Position numbers and translations under genes: made by a program. Below, in pieces: positions 20,387 to 32,200 of a stretch of 32,525 bases of DNA. Location: NCBI GenBank assembly GCA_025201765.1, contig MU623586.1:1-32525 (forward strand), written 5' to 3'. The stretch's first letter is position 1, and each line of letters starts with the position of its first letter. This DNA comes from Daldinia sp. FL1419 (taxonomy: Eukaryota > Ascomycota > Sordariomycetes > Xylariales > Hypoxylaceae). The notes beneath the pieces are model-generated. The model saw only the letters and a list, made by a program, of their open reading frames with translations. It was not told where the DNA came from and ran no database searches.

Positions 20387-20918
20387 GGCAACTGGTAAAT
20401 GAGAGAGAAAGCCTAGGATGTTTGAACGTGAGAAATGATTTATTCTGGAAGCGGTCGCTGATAATAAGACGAGAATGTCAGGGAGTGAGTGGAGTTAAAG
20501 AAGTGAAAAGAGACGAAAAGAGATGAAAAGAGATGAAAAGAGGTGAAAAGTATCCAAGAACCAGAACGATCGCCATAAATAAGCCAAATCATGGTTCGCC
20601 GAGCAAACCCGTCCACTTCCATGCGTATGAACACTCCCCTAAACCATATAAGCTGCACCAAGCCTAGGCAACGCTCACGCAAGCTCCGATGAATGGATGC
20701 TGCATACGAGCATCTCCTATATTCTGAATTCAATTACCTAACAGGCTGTAATCCGCATGTAATGGAATGCTGTGAGACATTTTCATTCCCTTTCTTTGTT
20801 TTTCTTTTCTTGAGAGCAGTAATATTATATTCGTCTGACTACCTAGGTAGTTATAGTATCATGCGCTCATAGCATCATTACAATGAGCTCGTATGTGAAC
20901 TCATTCCTATTTCCCCAT
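20387..20918. other. divergent-side flank of the SDR gene and 3' flank of the phosphatase
   Basis: Holds the promoter of the minus-strand SDR gene, including the decamer repeat at 20501-20550, and the 3' side of the minus-strand phosphatase gene. CCTAGGTAGTT near 20845 is another member of the short palindromic family. No gene is seen. Confidence 0.4.
20501..20550. repeat. five tandem 10-bp units, RRRTGAAAAG-like
   Basis: Units AAGTGAAAAG, AGACGAAAAG, AGATGAAAAG (twice) and AGGTGAAAAG follow each other without gaps. They lie 115-165 bp upstream of the minus-strand SDR start, so they read CTTTTCATCT-like in its transcription direction. A pyrimidine-rich core promoter element is a plausible role. 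Confidence 0.8.
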
Positions 20919-22243
20919 CTACGAATCGTAATTACAAGTAGGACAATGGGTCTTGGAATTATTGGTCGCCGGATACAAATCCTGACCATACGTCGAGTTT
21001 AACGAGATGCTCCCGACGACATTTCCGGACTCCAGACGGATCCATGTATCAATCTCAAATTTCTCTAGCTTCGGCTGGCTGACTAGAATCTGGCGAGCCC
21101 CCCTTTCCCAGTCGCCATAGCCGCCATATCCCGAATGCTGACTGAAGCATAGGTTGACATCGTTACGCGGCGTCACTGTCATATTTGGGAGCAACCTATC
21201 CCATTTGTAGCACCAAGTATTTCCATGATCGTGCCCTGAAAATACAGCCATCAAGCCTGGAACAGCTGAGATCGCGCGCATAAATGGAATATCCTGGCCA
21301 CCGTAGTCGCAAGTGCCGTCGTTCCGGCCGTCTGCGCACCACCCTTGGGCCTGGGGAGCTAGTGGAATGTCATCGTTTACCCCCGGCTCGGCGTGTGGAT
21401 CGATTCCTTCTTTTTGTAGGACGTACGATGCATAGGTTGGGATGTGGACGAACGCTAGCGATGGGACAATCTTTCTGTGCTTCACGGTGAGTTCCTTACT
21501 CGTCTGGAGAAACCAATCCACGACGCTGATGTCGACCCAATCTGGGTGTCCAACCCGATTTCCGGATTTATCCTTCTGCTGATATCGGAATCCGCCCCGA
21601 CTGTCGAAAAACCAAAGTATCAACTCGGGAGGGCACTCTCGATCGCTGCAACTGCTGTCGTAGACCGGGAGATAGTAGTTAGACGTTCCAGCTTCTTCGT
21701 CAAACACCATTTGGGTCGTCCGGCAATTACTCCACTGCTTTTCGCGGGCGAGGATGGCACTGCCGGATATGTTATAATCATAATCGTGATTACCGTATGT
21801 CGACGCCCAAGTAAGTCCTCTATCCACAAGAGGACCGACAATTTCGTCAACGTAAACTGTGCTATTTTCAAGAAACCCATTTTCTCCGGTAATCAAGTCG
21901 CCGTTTAGGACGACAAGCTCAGGCGATTCTGCTTCAAGAATTTGGTTGATGACCTTGACGGAGTTGATGTCTTGCTGTGGTCCCCACTGATCCCAGGCAT
22001 CTAAGAGGTAGTTTCAACATTTTAGTTTCTTTTTACTTATCCATTGTTCGGCTTCTTCTGGATAGGGTTTATCATACTTTCACCAAAATGTAAATCTTCA
22101 AATATCGAGATGTGAAATGTTCCGTCGGCTTTGAAAGTAAGAGGCCCGAAGGGACCTGTACTGTTAACATATTCCTTAGCTAGAGGCTTTGCATCCAAGA
22201 TCGATGCGAATAATATTAACGGAACCGGGATATAATAAAACAT
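20919..22243 (-). CDS. secreted metallophosphatase (calcineurin-like, Dcr2/purple acid phosphatase-like)
   Basis: Phosphoesterase with a dinuclear metal centre, probably exported. Exon 1 is 22243-22078 and exon 2 is 22000-20919. The 77-nt intron (22077-22001) begins GTATGA and ends CTTAG. Splicing gives 415 aa and restores DLHFGENAWDQWGPQQD. An N-terminal signal sequence MFYYIPVPLILFASILDAKP is present. Metal-ligand motifs appear in the family order: D50 and H52 (FEDLHFGE), D90 (VVLNGDLITGEN), GNHD (125-128), H241 (LAFVHIPTY) and GHDH (311-314). Several N-glycosylation sites (e.g. NSTG, NSTV, NISG, NMTV) and numerous Cys fit a secreted protein. The layout resembles fungal Dcr2-like phosphatases, although yeast Dcr2 acts inside the cell. 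Substrate unknown. Confidence 0.92.
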
Positions 22244-23469
22244 GGCGAATTAAGAAGTTGTCGTATAATACTTACTTCGAAAGACTAGGAACTGAAGAGA
22301 ATAAGGACTCGTCGGTCGAGGGATGATGGCCGATATGTATTTGGTTCATGCTGCAAGCAACGAATACCTCCTACCTGTTTCTTGATATCATGGAAGGCAA
22401 GGGGTTAGGCAATTTCCAGATAGGGGAGATGGAGGAGATAGGGTTACAGCTCGTGGCCATTAACTTATTCACGTTTTTTAATTTTTAAAGCTTCTTGGTG
22501 TGTGCCTTCCTTATTATTGCCTGCCTTTTTGTGTTTCCTAATAGATAAACTTCGACGAGTCGGATGCTAAGCCCCGCAATGTGTCTCAGACGCTACCTGT
22601 AATTGGCTCATGGGACTCAACTTAGTGTGAATATTGTTCTGTACCTACCTAGGTCAGGCACCTAACATATTGTCCTACCTCCCGCTCCCTTGTTGTTGTT
22701 GTAGCACTGTGACCCTGTGACCCTGTGACTTAACAGCATCACAACAAGGCGCAAACCTTTCAACTTCTGATAACCATATCTTACATCTTAGCACATCTGA
22801 TTGAGTACTTTCCACACTGCAGGATGGATTTAAATTGATTTGAAAGAAAAGAAAGCTATCAAGCTGCAAATACAAACATGATTTATTTGGTAACGTTACG
22901 GACGAGTTACCTCGGGTACCTGAACTAAGAAGAAGACAGATGGTGCCTTGGTACCTGGTAGGTAGGTACCTACCTAGGTTAGATAGGTACTACCTATACA
23001 TTAGGAGGTACCCTAAAATGCCAAAATACTTACCTATTAGAATGATAGAGTTGCCCAATCACCTATCGCTGGTTACTTCCAAGTAGCAAGTGATTTGGAC
23101 AACTCTGTTAATTACCTCCTCTGGTATTATTTTTCTTTTTTTCTTCTTCTTCGTGATCACTAACTTGTTGTACTCCACAACGCCTATTATCTCTCCAACA
23201 AGATGATGAGTCGCCAACGAAATAACGAGATGGAATACAAGTTCTTGTGAGAGGTGGTCCGTGCATATTTTCAACCGGTTTGCAGCTTCTCATAGTCACT
23301 TATTCTATGTCATACCTAATTTCAATCATCAAAACTTCCCTACGTAATATGCTTATTACTCTCGTCCGGAAGGGTTTGATTTATTTCAATCTAGGCACAC
23401 GACTACCTATTCTATCTGGTAAGCGATAGGTTATAACATGGCATTTCATCATATGTGTCATATAATACA
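22244..23469. other. intergenic region leading to the AT-rich isochore
   Basis: Contains the promoter of the minus-strand phosphatase, short tandem TGTGACCC units (about 22707-22731), a GTT microsatellite near 22691, and the largest GGTAGGTAGGTACCTACCTAGG tract (about 22958-23000). Small open frames here lack recognisable content. Base composition drops sharply to extreme AT from about 23470. Confidence 0.5.
22958..23000. repeat. GTAGGTACCTAC palindromic tract
   Basis: Overlapping copies of GGTAGGTAGGTACCTACC followed by TAGGTTAGATAGGTACTACCTA. Similar tracts occur near 3005, 11083, 14861, 16294, 20840 and 22650, so this is a dispersed short palindromic family in this genome rather than a single site. 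Confidence 0.75.
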
Positions 23470-26400
23470 TAGGGAAAAATTATGATTGTAGAATTTAAAT
23501 TATTATTATTATTGTTAGAATTTTAGAATAAAGTGGTGAGGTTTTTTATGGAATTGTTATAAGGGAGAGAATTTTTTTATATTATTTTTTTAGGTTTACT
23601 AATTTAATATATCCCCTTAGATAAAGTTGATAGGCAAATCTGAAATATATAATATTAAAAATATAATCCTTTTATATCCTTAAATTAGTATATTCCTTTG
23701 ATTATATTTCCTTAATAATTTCCTTATTTATTTCCTATTTCTATTATATCACCTCATTTATATTTTTGAATATTTTGGTTTTTAAATAATTTAAAATATT
23801 TATTAGATTTATTTATTTTTTAAAGTGAATATATTTTTTTTTAATAATATTTTTATAAGCCCATTTATGTTTATATTTTCTAAATTGATGTAATTAATTT
23901 TAATATGGCCTTTCTAAATTTCCTATTTAAGTTAGTAATTGTATATATTTATATGCCTTAACTTTATTTTAAATTTTTTAATATCTTTAATAATTAATCT
24001 AATTATTTATTTACTATTATATAATAAGAATATAATTTGGTTTTTAAATTTAATTTTAAGGTTTTTAATTAGTTATAATATGTAAAATCCTTTTTTTATA
24101 ATTTAAGTTGAGGCAAATAATTTAGTTTTAATAATAAAAATAATAATTATATTTTATTTATTAATTTTTTAATCAATTATTTTATTAAATAATTTTATTA
24201 TATATATTTATAAATTTTTTTAATTAATTATGTTATTAGTAAATAAAATATTATTAACAATTTTGAAAATGTTATTTCCATTTAGTTTTAAGGCATATTC
24301 TTATATATGCTAAAAATATTATATAATTTAATTAATTATTATATAATGTTTTAGGTTTGGATTTAAATTAAATTAGGTTAATTTTAAATAGGTAAATGCA
24401 ATATTAGATCAGGTAATTATTATAACATATAAAATTAAATTTATTTTTTATTAATATCATTATATTGATTAAGATGAAATTATTTTTATATAAGGTAATA
24501 GTTCTTCTTTTGTTATAAATATTTTAAAGATTCTTTCAATTATTTTTATTAAGTTAATAATTTTATTAATATAAATAAACTAATTTAATTAAATTTATTG
24601 CTATATTCAATCTTAAATTATTTTAATTTTAAGAAATTATTGTAATTTATTGTTTCCAGTTAATTTATATTATTTTTTAAATTTAAAAATAATTGATTTA
24701 ATTTTTAATTTAATTTTTTTCTAATGTATTATAACAATATTATTTATATATATAAAGAAAGAAATTTTATTTTTAATAAATATTGTTGGTAGGTACGTAC
24801 GTAAGATAAAAGTAAAATAATAATAAAACAAATAACAATAAGGGTGAAATTAATATATTATAGTTGTTTAAAGAAGAAAGCTATTTAGGAAAGATAAGTA
24901 AGAAATCTATTTTTATATAATAATAAATATATAAATATTTTTTAAAGATTATATATCAAATTAAGGATATAAATTATATAACCATCACTTACTTTATTTT
25001 TTTTTTGTAATTATATTACAAATTTAATATTTAATTTTTATTTTATTTATCCTTTTAATTGCAAATTAATCTGGTTATTTTTTATTAACATTTATATAAT
25101 TTCATTTAAGAATACCTTTATTATAATATTTATAAAATTATATATATTATGGATCTACTAAATATTATTAATCTCCCAGTTTTTATATAATTATTATAAA
25201 ATTATTAAATTAATTATTAATCTTTTTTTATTAATATTACTTATTTGGATAAGGTATTAATATAAAGAAAATAAATAAATATATAGGATTAATAAAGCTT
25301 TAGGTAATGAGAAATATTTTAAAATAATATTAATTGTATAATGGATAATATATTTAATATTGAAGTTTTAGATTATTTTGTAGATTTTGTTGGTGAGTAT
25401 GCTCTAGGTGATACATTTATATTTGGTGGACAATTAATAAATAATATTATTAATAATTTAAATTTTATTATTTTGGTTAATTAATTTTTTATTATTTAAT
25501 ATAATAATATAATTAATTTATAAATTTAAGTTTTTATTGTTTGTAAATGAGTTATTAATAAAGATATATAAGTATAAATTTTAGGGATTTAGGTTAATAT
25601 AATTAAATCCTTATAATTAATTATTTATTTATTATTTAATTTGGGTATTAAAGATTTTTATTTTTTTAAGGCTTGGTTTTAAGTGTTGGATTACTATTAA
25701 ATAATTAAAAATTGCTTTAGGTTGATAAATAGAAAAGATGTATATTCTTTATGCCCATTATTTAATAAATTTCTTAATTATATTTAATAATTTTACATTT
25801 AATTGTTTAAGTTTTTTAATTTATTTTTTTTATATAATAATTATATTATAGTTTTTTTTATAGATAATAAAGTGCAAGTTATTAAAATCTTTGGTTTTGG
25901 CATTTAATATCTTCTAAGGGTATGTTTTAATCTTGATTTTAATAAGTGTTTTATTTTTTATTATTAGGAATTTTATAATATTAATATTTAAAATATTATT
26001 TATTTAAAGGTTTATAATTTTAAATAAAATTATATCTATTATTAATAAGTATAAATTAAATGTTAATGATTTTATATTAAATTCTTATTAATAATAATAC
26101 AAATAAATTTTAAATTAATATATCTTTAATTTAATTAAATTATATAATAATTTAATAATATATAATAATATTTTTTTAAAATATTTATTTTTTAATTTTA
26201 TTAATAATTATATAAATATTATTTATTATATAAATATTTTAAATTAGGTATATATTATAATAATATTTTTTATTATGATTTTTATGCCTTAATATTGGAG
26301 AATTGGAGTTAGGATTAGAATAAAATATTAATTTACCTTTTGGATGGTAAGGGTATATATTATAATAAATTTTTTATTAAGGTTATTATAATTTTGGATA

Positions 26401-27549
26401 ATAAACCTTAATTTTTTGTAGGATATTGATATATTCTTTCTCTTTATTTTACAAATTATTTATAATTTAAAAATTATTATTCTTTAATAAATTAATATAT
26501 TATATATTTTAAATTGTAAAATTCCTTTATTAAATAATATATTAAATTTTTTTATATTTAATATTTTATATGATTTTCTTATAATAATAATTTTTCCTAT
26601 TATATATAATTAAAGTGTTAAGGTTAAATTATTTTATTTTTTATTATTAAAATATAAAATATTAATATATAATAAATTGTTGATATATATGAAATTTTCT
26701 TTTAAAATTATTTTATAATTATTTGAATTAAATGTAAACTTAAGTAATTATATTTAAAATTCCTTAATAAATATTAAATTATTTTTAAATTAAGTGTAGG
26801 ATTTGATATAAAAATTCCAAAATATAAATATTCTTTTAAATACATTAAATACCATAATAATATTTTTATTAATAATTATAATAATTTTATAAAAATCTTT
26901 TTATCCACCCTTTTTTTAGTAAATAAGAACTTTATTATTAATAGGTAATAATATAGGCAATATCTTTATAATATTAAAATTATTATAAATATTAAATATA
27001 TTTTAAATAAAATATTATAATTTAATTTTTTTAATTTTAATTATAACCTTTTATATTATTAAGATATAATAAGTTTGGGTAGGTGTAGGCAATAAATTTA
27101 TATTAATTTAAAAATAAATTTTAAAAATAAATAGTATAAGAATTAATTTGTTAAGATTAATTATATTATTAATTATTTTTATAATTATTTATAATTATAA
27201 TATCTTTAAATTAAAATTTTAGAATTTATCCATAATTATTTTATAAATTTAATAAATTAAATTGTAATACCCTTTTATTTTATTAATAAATTAATGTATT
27301 TTAATTAGTATTAAATAATATATAATTTTAATAATATATATTTTATTTTAGAATTCTAAATTATTAAAATTTATTTTTATATTATAAGAAATAATATCTA
27401 AAAAATTAAAATAGATATTAATCCAATATTCCTTTAATATCTTCCATATTTCTTTAATTATAATACCTTTTATAAATCATATTATTTAGAAATTAATAAT
27501 AATATTAATTATATATAAAATTAATTACCCTTTTAAATATATAATATTT

Positions 27550-28400
27550 ATTTATTTATTCATTTATTACTACCCCAATTTACCTGGAATATATTACAGG
27601 TATCCAGTCTATCTTTTAATATTTATTCCAAATAAGAACCATATTCCAAAAAAAACCTACCCACCGCCTATCCAAATAAATTACATTATTATAACTTTAA
27701 TTTCACCCTATATTCCTATTAAAACTTACCTTCCAATAAAAATAATCAAACTTTAATATAAAAAAAATATTTTATATATTATAATATCTAAATTTTATAA
27801 AATAATATAATAACAATCTAAATATAAAGTAATAATAAAATTTAAAATAATTTCATTATTTTTTTTATAAATAATAAAAATATTATTATATCGTAAAAAG
27901 TTATTCCAAAAAAAAGCTAAGGTATATACAATCTATATAAAATATAAATATATGTAAATAACTTCACATCTCTATAAAAAACTATTATCCATTCTTATTT
28001 TTACAACTTTCTTTTTAATACCACAATATTATATTTATTTTTTAAAATAATTCAAAATAATATTACCAATTTGTAACCCTTCTCAACTAACCTCAATCCT
28101 CTTTATATACTTTATTTACATTCTACAATATTATAATATAATATTATTATATCTATTATATTTACAATTCAATACCACCTCAAAAAACCCATTTCATTTT
28201 TATATATACATTATATCAAACAAAAAAAAACTTACATATCTATAAATATTTTATTATTTCTTTAATTTTATCCCATTATTAACCCTCTTTAAATATTTTA
28301 ATTCCTTTACTAAAAACTATTATAATATCCTAAACCTAATATAATACTTCAATATTATATTACATTAAAATTACAATTTTAATATAATTATATTTATTTA
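27550..28400. repeat. ~850-bp repeat, copy A (G-depleted)
   Basis: Starts around ATTTATTACTACCCCAATTT (27564 on) and ends around AATATAATTA (28381-28390). It aligns along its full length with the following copy at an offset of 849-850 bp. Nearly all differences are G in copy B against A in copy A, or C in copy A against T in copy B. The content is AT-rich and non-coding. It could be an LTR or a tandem satellite unit; no TG...CA ends are visible. Confidence 0.85.
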
Positions 28401-28408
28401 TTATTTAT

Positions 28409-29245
28409 TTATTTATTACTACCCCAATTTACCTAGAATATATTATAGGTATCTGGTCCATCTTTTGGTATTTGTTCTAGGTAGGAACTATATTTTGGAG
28501 AAAATTTACCTGTTATTTATCTGAATAAATTATATTATTATAATTTTAATTTCACTTTATGTTTTTATTAAAATTCATTTTTTAATAAAAATAATTAAAT
28601 TTTAATATAGAAAAATATTTTATGTGTTATAATATTAGCTATATGAAATGGTATAGTAATAGCTTAGATATAAAGTAATAATAAAATTTAAAATAATTTT
28701 ATTATTTTTTTTAATAAATAATAAAAATATTATTACATTATAAAGAAATTATTTTAAGAAAAGGCTAAAATATATATAATTTATATAAAGTATAAATATA
28801 TATAAATAATTTTATATTTTTATAAAAAGCTATTATATATTCTTATTTTTACAATTTTCTTTTTAATATCATAATATTATATTTACTTTCTAAAATGATT
28901 TAAAATAATATTATTAATCTGTAACTTTTCCCAATTAATTTTAATTTTCTTTATATATTTTGCTTGTGTTTTGCGATATTGTAGTATGATATTATCATAT
29001 TTGTTACGTTTATAGTTTAATATTATTTTGAAAAATTTATTTTGTTTTTATATGTGTATTATATTAAGTAAAAGAAAGTTTACGTATTTATGGGTGTTTT
29101 ATTATTTCTCTGGTATTATGTTATTATTAACCCTCCTTAAGTATTTTAGTCCTTTTGTTGGAGATTATCATAGCATCTTGGACCTAGTGCGATACTTTAA
29201 TATTGTGTTGCGCTGGGATTACAATCCCGGAATATAATTATATAT
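28409..29245. repeat. ~850-bp repeat, copy B (C-depleted)
   Basis: Second tandem copy, starting ATTTATTACTACCCCAATTT near 28411. It keeps G-containing words such as GGTATTTGTTCTAGGTAGG that read as A-rich in copy A. It ends with a hairpin-like GGGATTACAATCCC (about 29216-29229). The 69-codon frame at 29028-29237 is a by-product of AT-rich sequence and not a gene. Confidence 0.85.
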
Positions 29246-32200
29246 TATAAAAATAATTTATTTATTAAAGATAAAAAATTATATAAAAAGTATAATTACA
29301 CCTTTTTAATACAATTCTAAAAATTAATTATTAAAATTTTATTATAACTTCTTTAAAACTTTTAAACCTTTAAAAAATTTATTAAAAAACTATTAATAAT
29401 ATTAAATAATTATTTTTATTATATTTAATCTTTTATTTACCAAATCTATAATTTTTATATATTTCAACAATTTCAAAAAAATTATTTATTTTAATATTAT
29501 TAATACCATAATTATTTTATAATATAATTTCATTTTATATCTATTTTATTAATAATTATTAATTATAATATAAAATTTATAAAAAAATTAATTTTAAAAA
29601 AAAACATATATATATTACTTCATTTCCAACAATCTATATTATCTTTATATATTATTATTACAATAATTTTTTATTTAAAAGATTTAATTAATTTTAAATA
29701 TTTTATTATTCTTTAATAATAATTTATTATAAATCTTTAATAATTTCTCAATATATTTAAATTTAAATTTTAATAAATATAACCTTTTAATCAAAAATAT
29801 ACTTACCTTTACTTAAAATGCTTTAATATATATAATTAAAAAAAACCAAAAAAAAATAAAGAAATAAATATAAAAAAGAATAATTTTAATAAATATAATT
29901 TAAAATAAATATAAAATAATCTTAAATAAATATAATTTTTTAAAAGACCTTATTAATATATTATTATTTATATTTTTTTATTTAATTATAAATTTTTTCC
30001 ATTTAATATAAAATTTTTAAAAATATTTATATTAAATAAATTATAATATTATTTTATATATAAATAATTAAATTTATTTAAAAAATTAATAAATTATTAA
30101 TAAGATTTTATTAAAATTAAATAATATTTTTTTATAATTTATATTAATTAAAAAAACTTTTAGGATTAAATTTTATTTAAAATGGATCCATATTAGGGTA
30201 TATTTAAAACATTTAAAAATTATATATTATATTATTTCTTTTTTATTATATTTATTTTTAAAAATATTTATTTTAAAAATTTTTTTATTAAATAAAAAAA
30301 CCTTTAATCTTATTTTTTTAATATATATTTATAATAATATCAATATTTTATATTTTTATAAATTAAAATATTAATTATTAATTTTTATATTAAAAAATAA
30401 TAATTAAATTATTAACATAATAATATCCTTTTTATATTATTTTTATCTTTTTATTTAATAATTTAAAAGAATTTTTTTAAAATATTAATATCCTTTCCAT
30501 TTAATATTCCAATTAATCTTAACTTTTATAATATATATATCTAATATTTAAATAATAATGGAAAAACCTTACCTTTTCTTAAACCTCTAAAATTCTACCC
30601 ATTTTTAAATTTTCCATTTTATTTCTTAAATCTTAAAATTAAAACCTCTATTATTTATATAAAACTTAACCATTATTATTATTATATTTAAATAAAGATA
30701 TATTAAGAAATAACCTAACTTTATTTCTAATTATAATATTTTTATTGTTTTATACGTATTATTAATTTCTTATAAATAAATTAATTAAATAATATCTAAT
30801 TTTTTAATAATATTTTTTATTTTATAATTTTAATTTAAAATATATTACATTATTATTCCATATATTATTATATTCTATATCACTTTTATATAAATTTCTT
30901 TTATTTGGACTACATTATAACCTTATATTAATACTATTAATTTAAAAAAAATATACTACTACCTCTCCATCTTTATTTTAATTGTTCTTAAATATCTATT
31001 CCACCTAAATTTCCTATCTAACTATACTCTAAAAAACTTAATATTTTTCTTAAACTTAATAATTATACCATTTAATTTAATCTCTAGAATTAATATTTAA
31101 TAAACCTTTATAAAATATATAAATTTACTTTTCTATATTGTAAAGGTTATGCCATATTTCTATACCCAATCCAAATACATTTTGTACACTCATTCTAACT
31201 TAATACAATTTTTAGCCACAAAATATCCTACTATTAGCATATTTGTATCATCCGCAAAACCAACAACCAAAATACCTTCCTAATCCAAAATATATAATAT
31301 TAATAATTATTTTATAATTGAAATTTATATTAAGATTTTTAAAAATAAACCTAAACCTTTACAAAACTTTACCTTTAATTTAACAATAATAATAAAATTT
31401 ATTAATTTTTTTAATATTATTTATATTAATATTATAATTAATTTTATCTAAGAGATTATAGAGCTTTTTAATTATAAAATAATTAAAATAAATATGTAAA
31501 TATTATAATTTTATTTTTATAAAATAAATAATATTAATTAAATAAAATCCAAAAATTCCCACTTATATTTAACATTAATTATGACACCATTTTTATATAT
31601 TAATTAATTAATAATATTATTAAAATATATTTTTAAACAATTTATATCCTTAATTAAAAAAAAGAATGATATATCCAACTCCATAATATAAAAATCTATA
31701 TTATTAAATAAAATATTAATTATAATAATACCTAATAATTTAATAAAAAATCTATTTCCAAATTTAATATTAATTTTTTTAATATAAATATAATTCATTT
31801 TAAATTTCTAATTTAAATATTTATTAATAAAGATAAGATATTATCCCTTACCTACTATTAAAATATAAATAATTCTAATATTTGATATAATATTTTAGAA
31901 CATATTTTTCATATATTAATCTAAAATAAAAATAATATCAATTTTTTTAATTATTAAGGGGATAAAAATAGTAATATAATGATAGAATATTTGATTAAAT
32001 AAATATATTATCATTATAAATTATATATCCTTATTATTTTTCAATTTTAAAACTATATTATAAACATTATTATCCTCTTATTCTAAACTTTAATTTTTAA
32101 ACCTTTTATAATTTATTAAAGAAATTACATAATTCTTTTTAAATATATTACATTTGGCCTTCCAATCCTTTCTAACTTTTTTATATTTAATTTCTAAATA

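Noticed and set aside
29028..29237. 69-codon plus-strand frame in repeat copy B
   Set aside because: It lies inside a non-coding repeat whose other copy has no such frame; chance opening in AT-rich DNA.
27550..29245. CRISPR or plasmid-type repeat array
   Set aside because: Two long tandem units, not short spaced repeats; eukaryotic context with RIP signature.
27550..29245. The two ~850-bp units as the LTR pair of one retrotransposon
   Set aside because: They lie almost directly side by side with no internal coding region and no TG...CA ends, so a complete LTR element is not supported; tandem solo LTRs or another repeat remain possible.
31604..31798. 64-codon minus-strand frame as a separate gene
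   Set aside because: Ile/Asn/Lys-rich product typical of RIP-mutated DNA, inside the LINE relic; not an independent gene.
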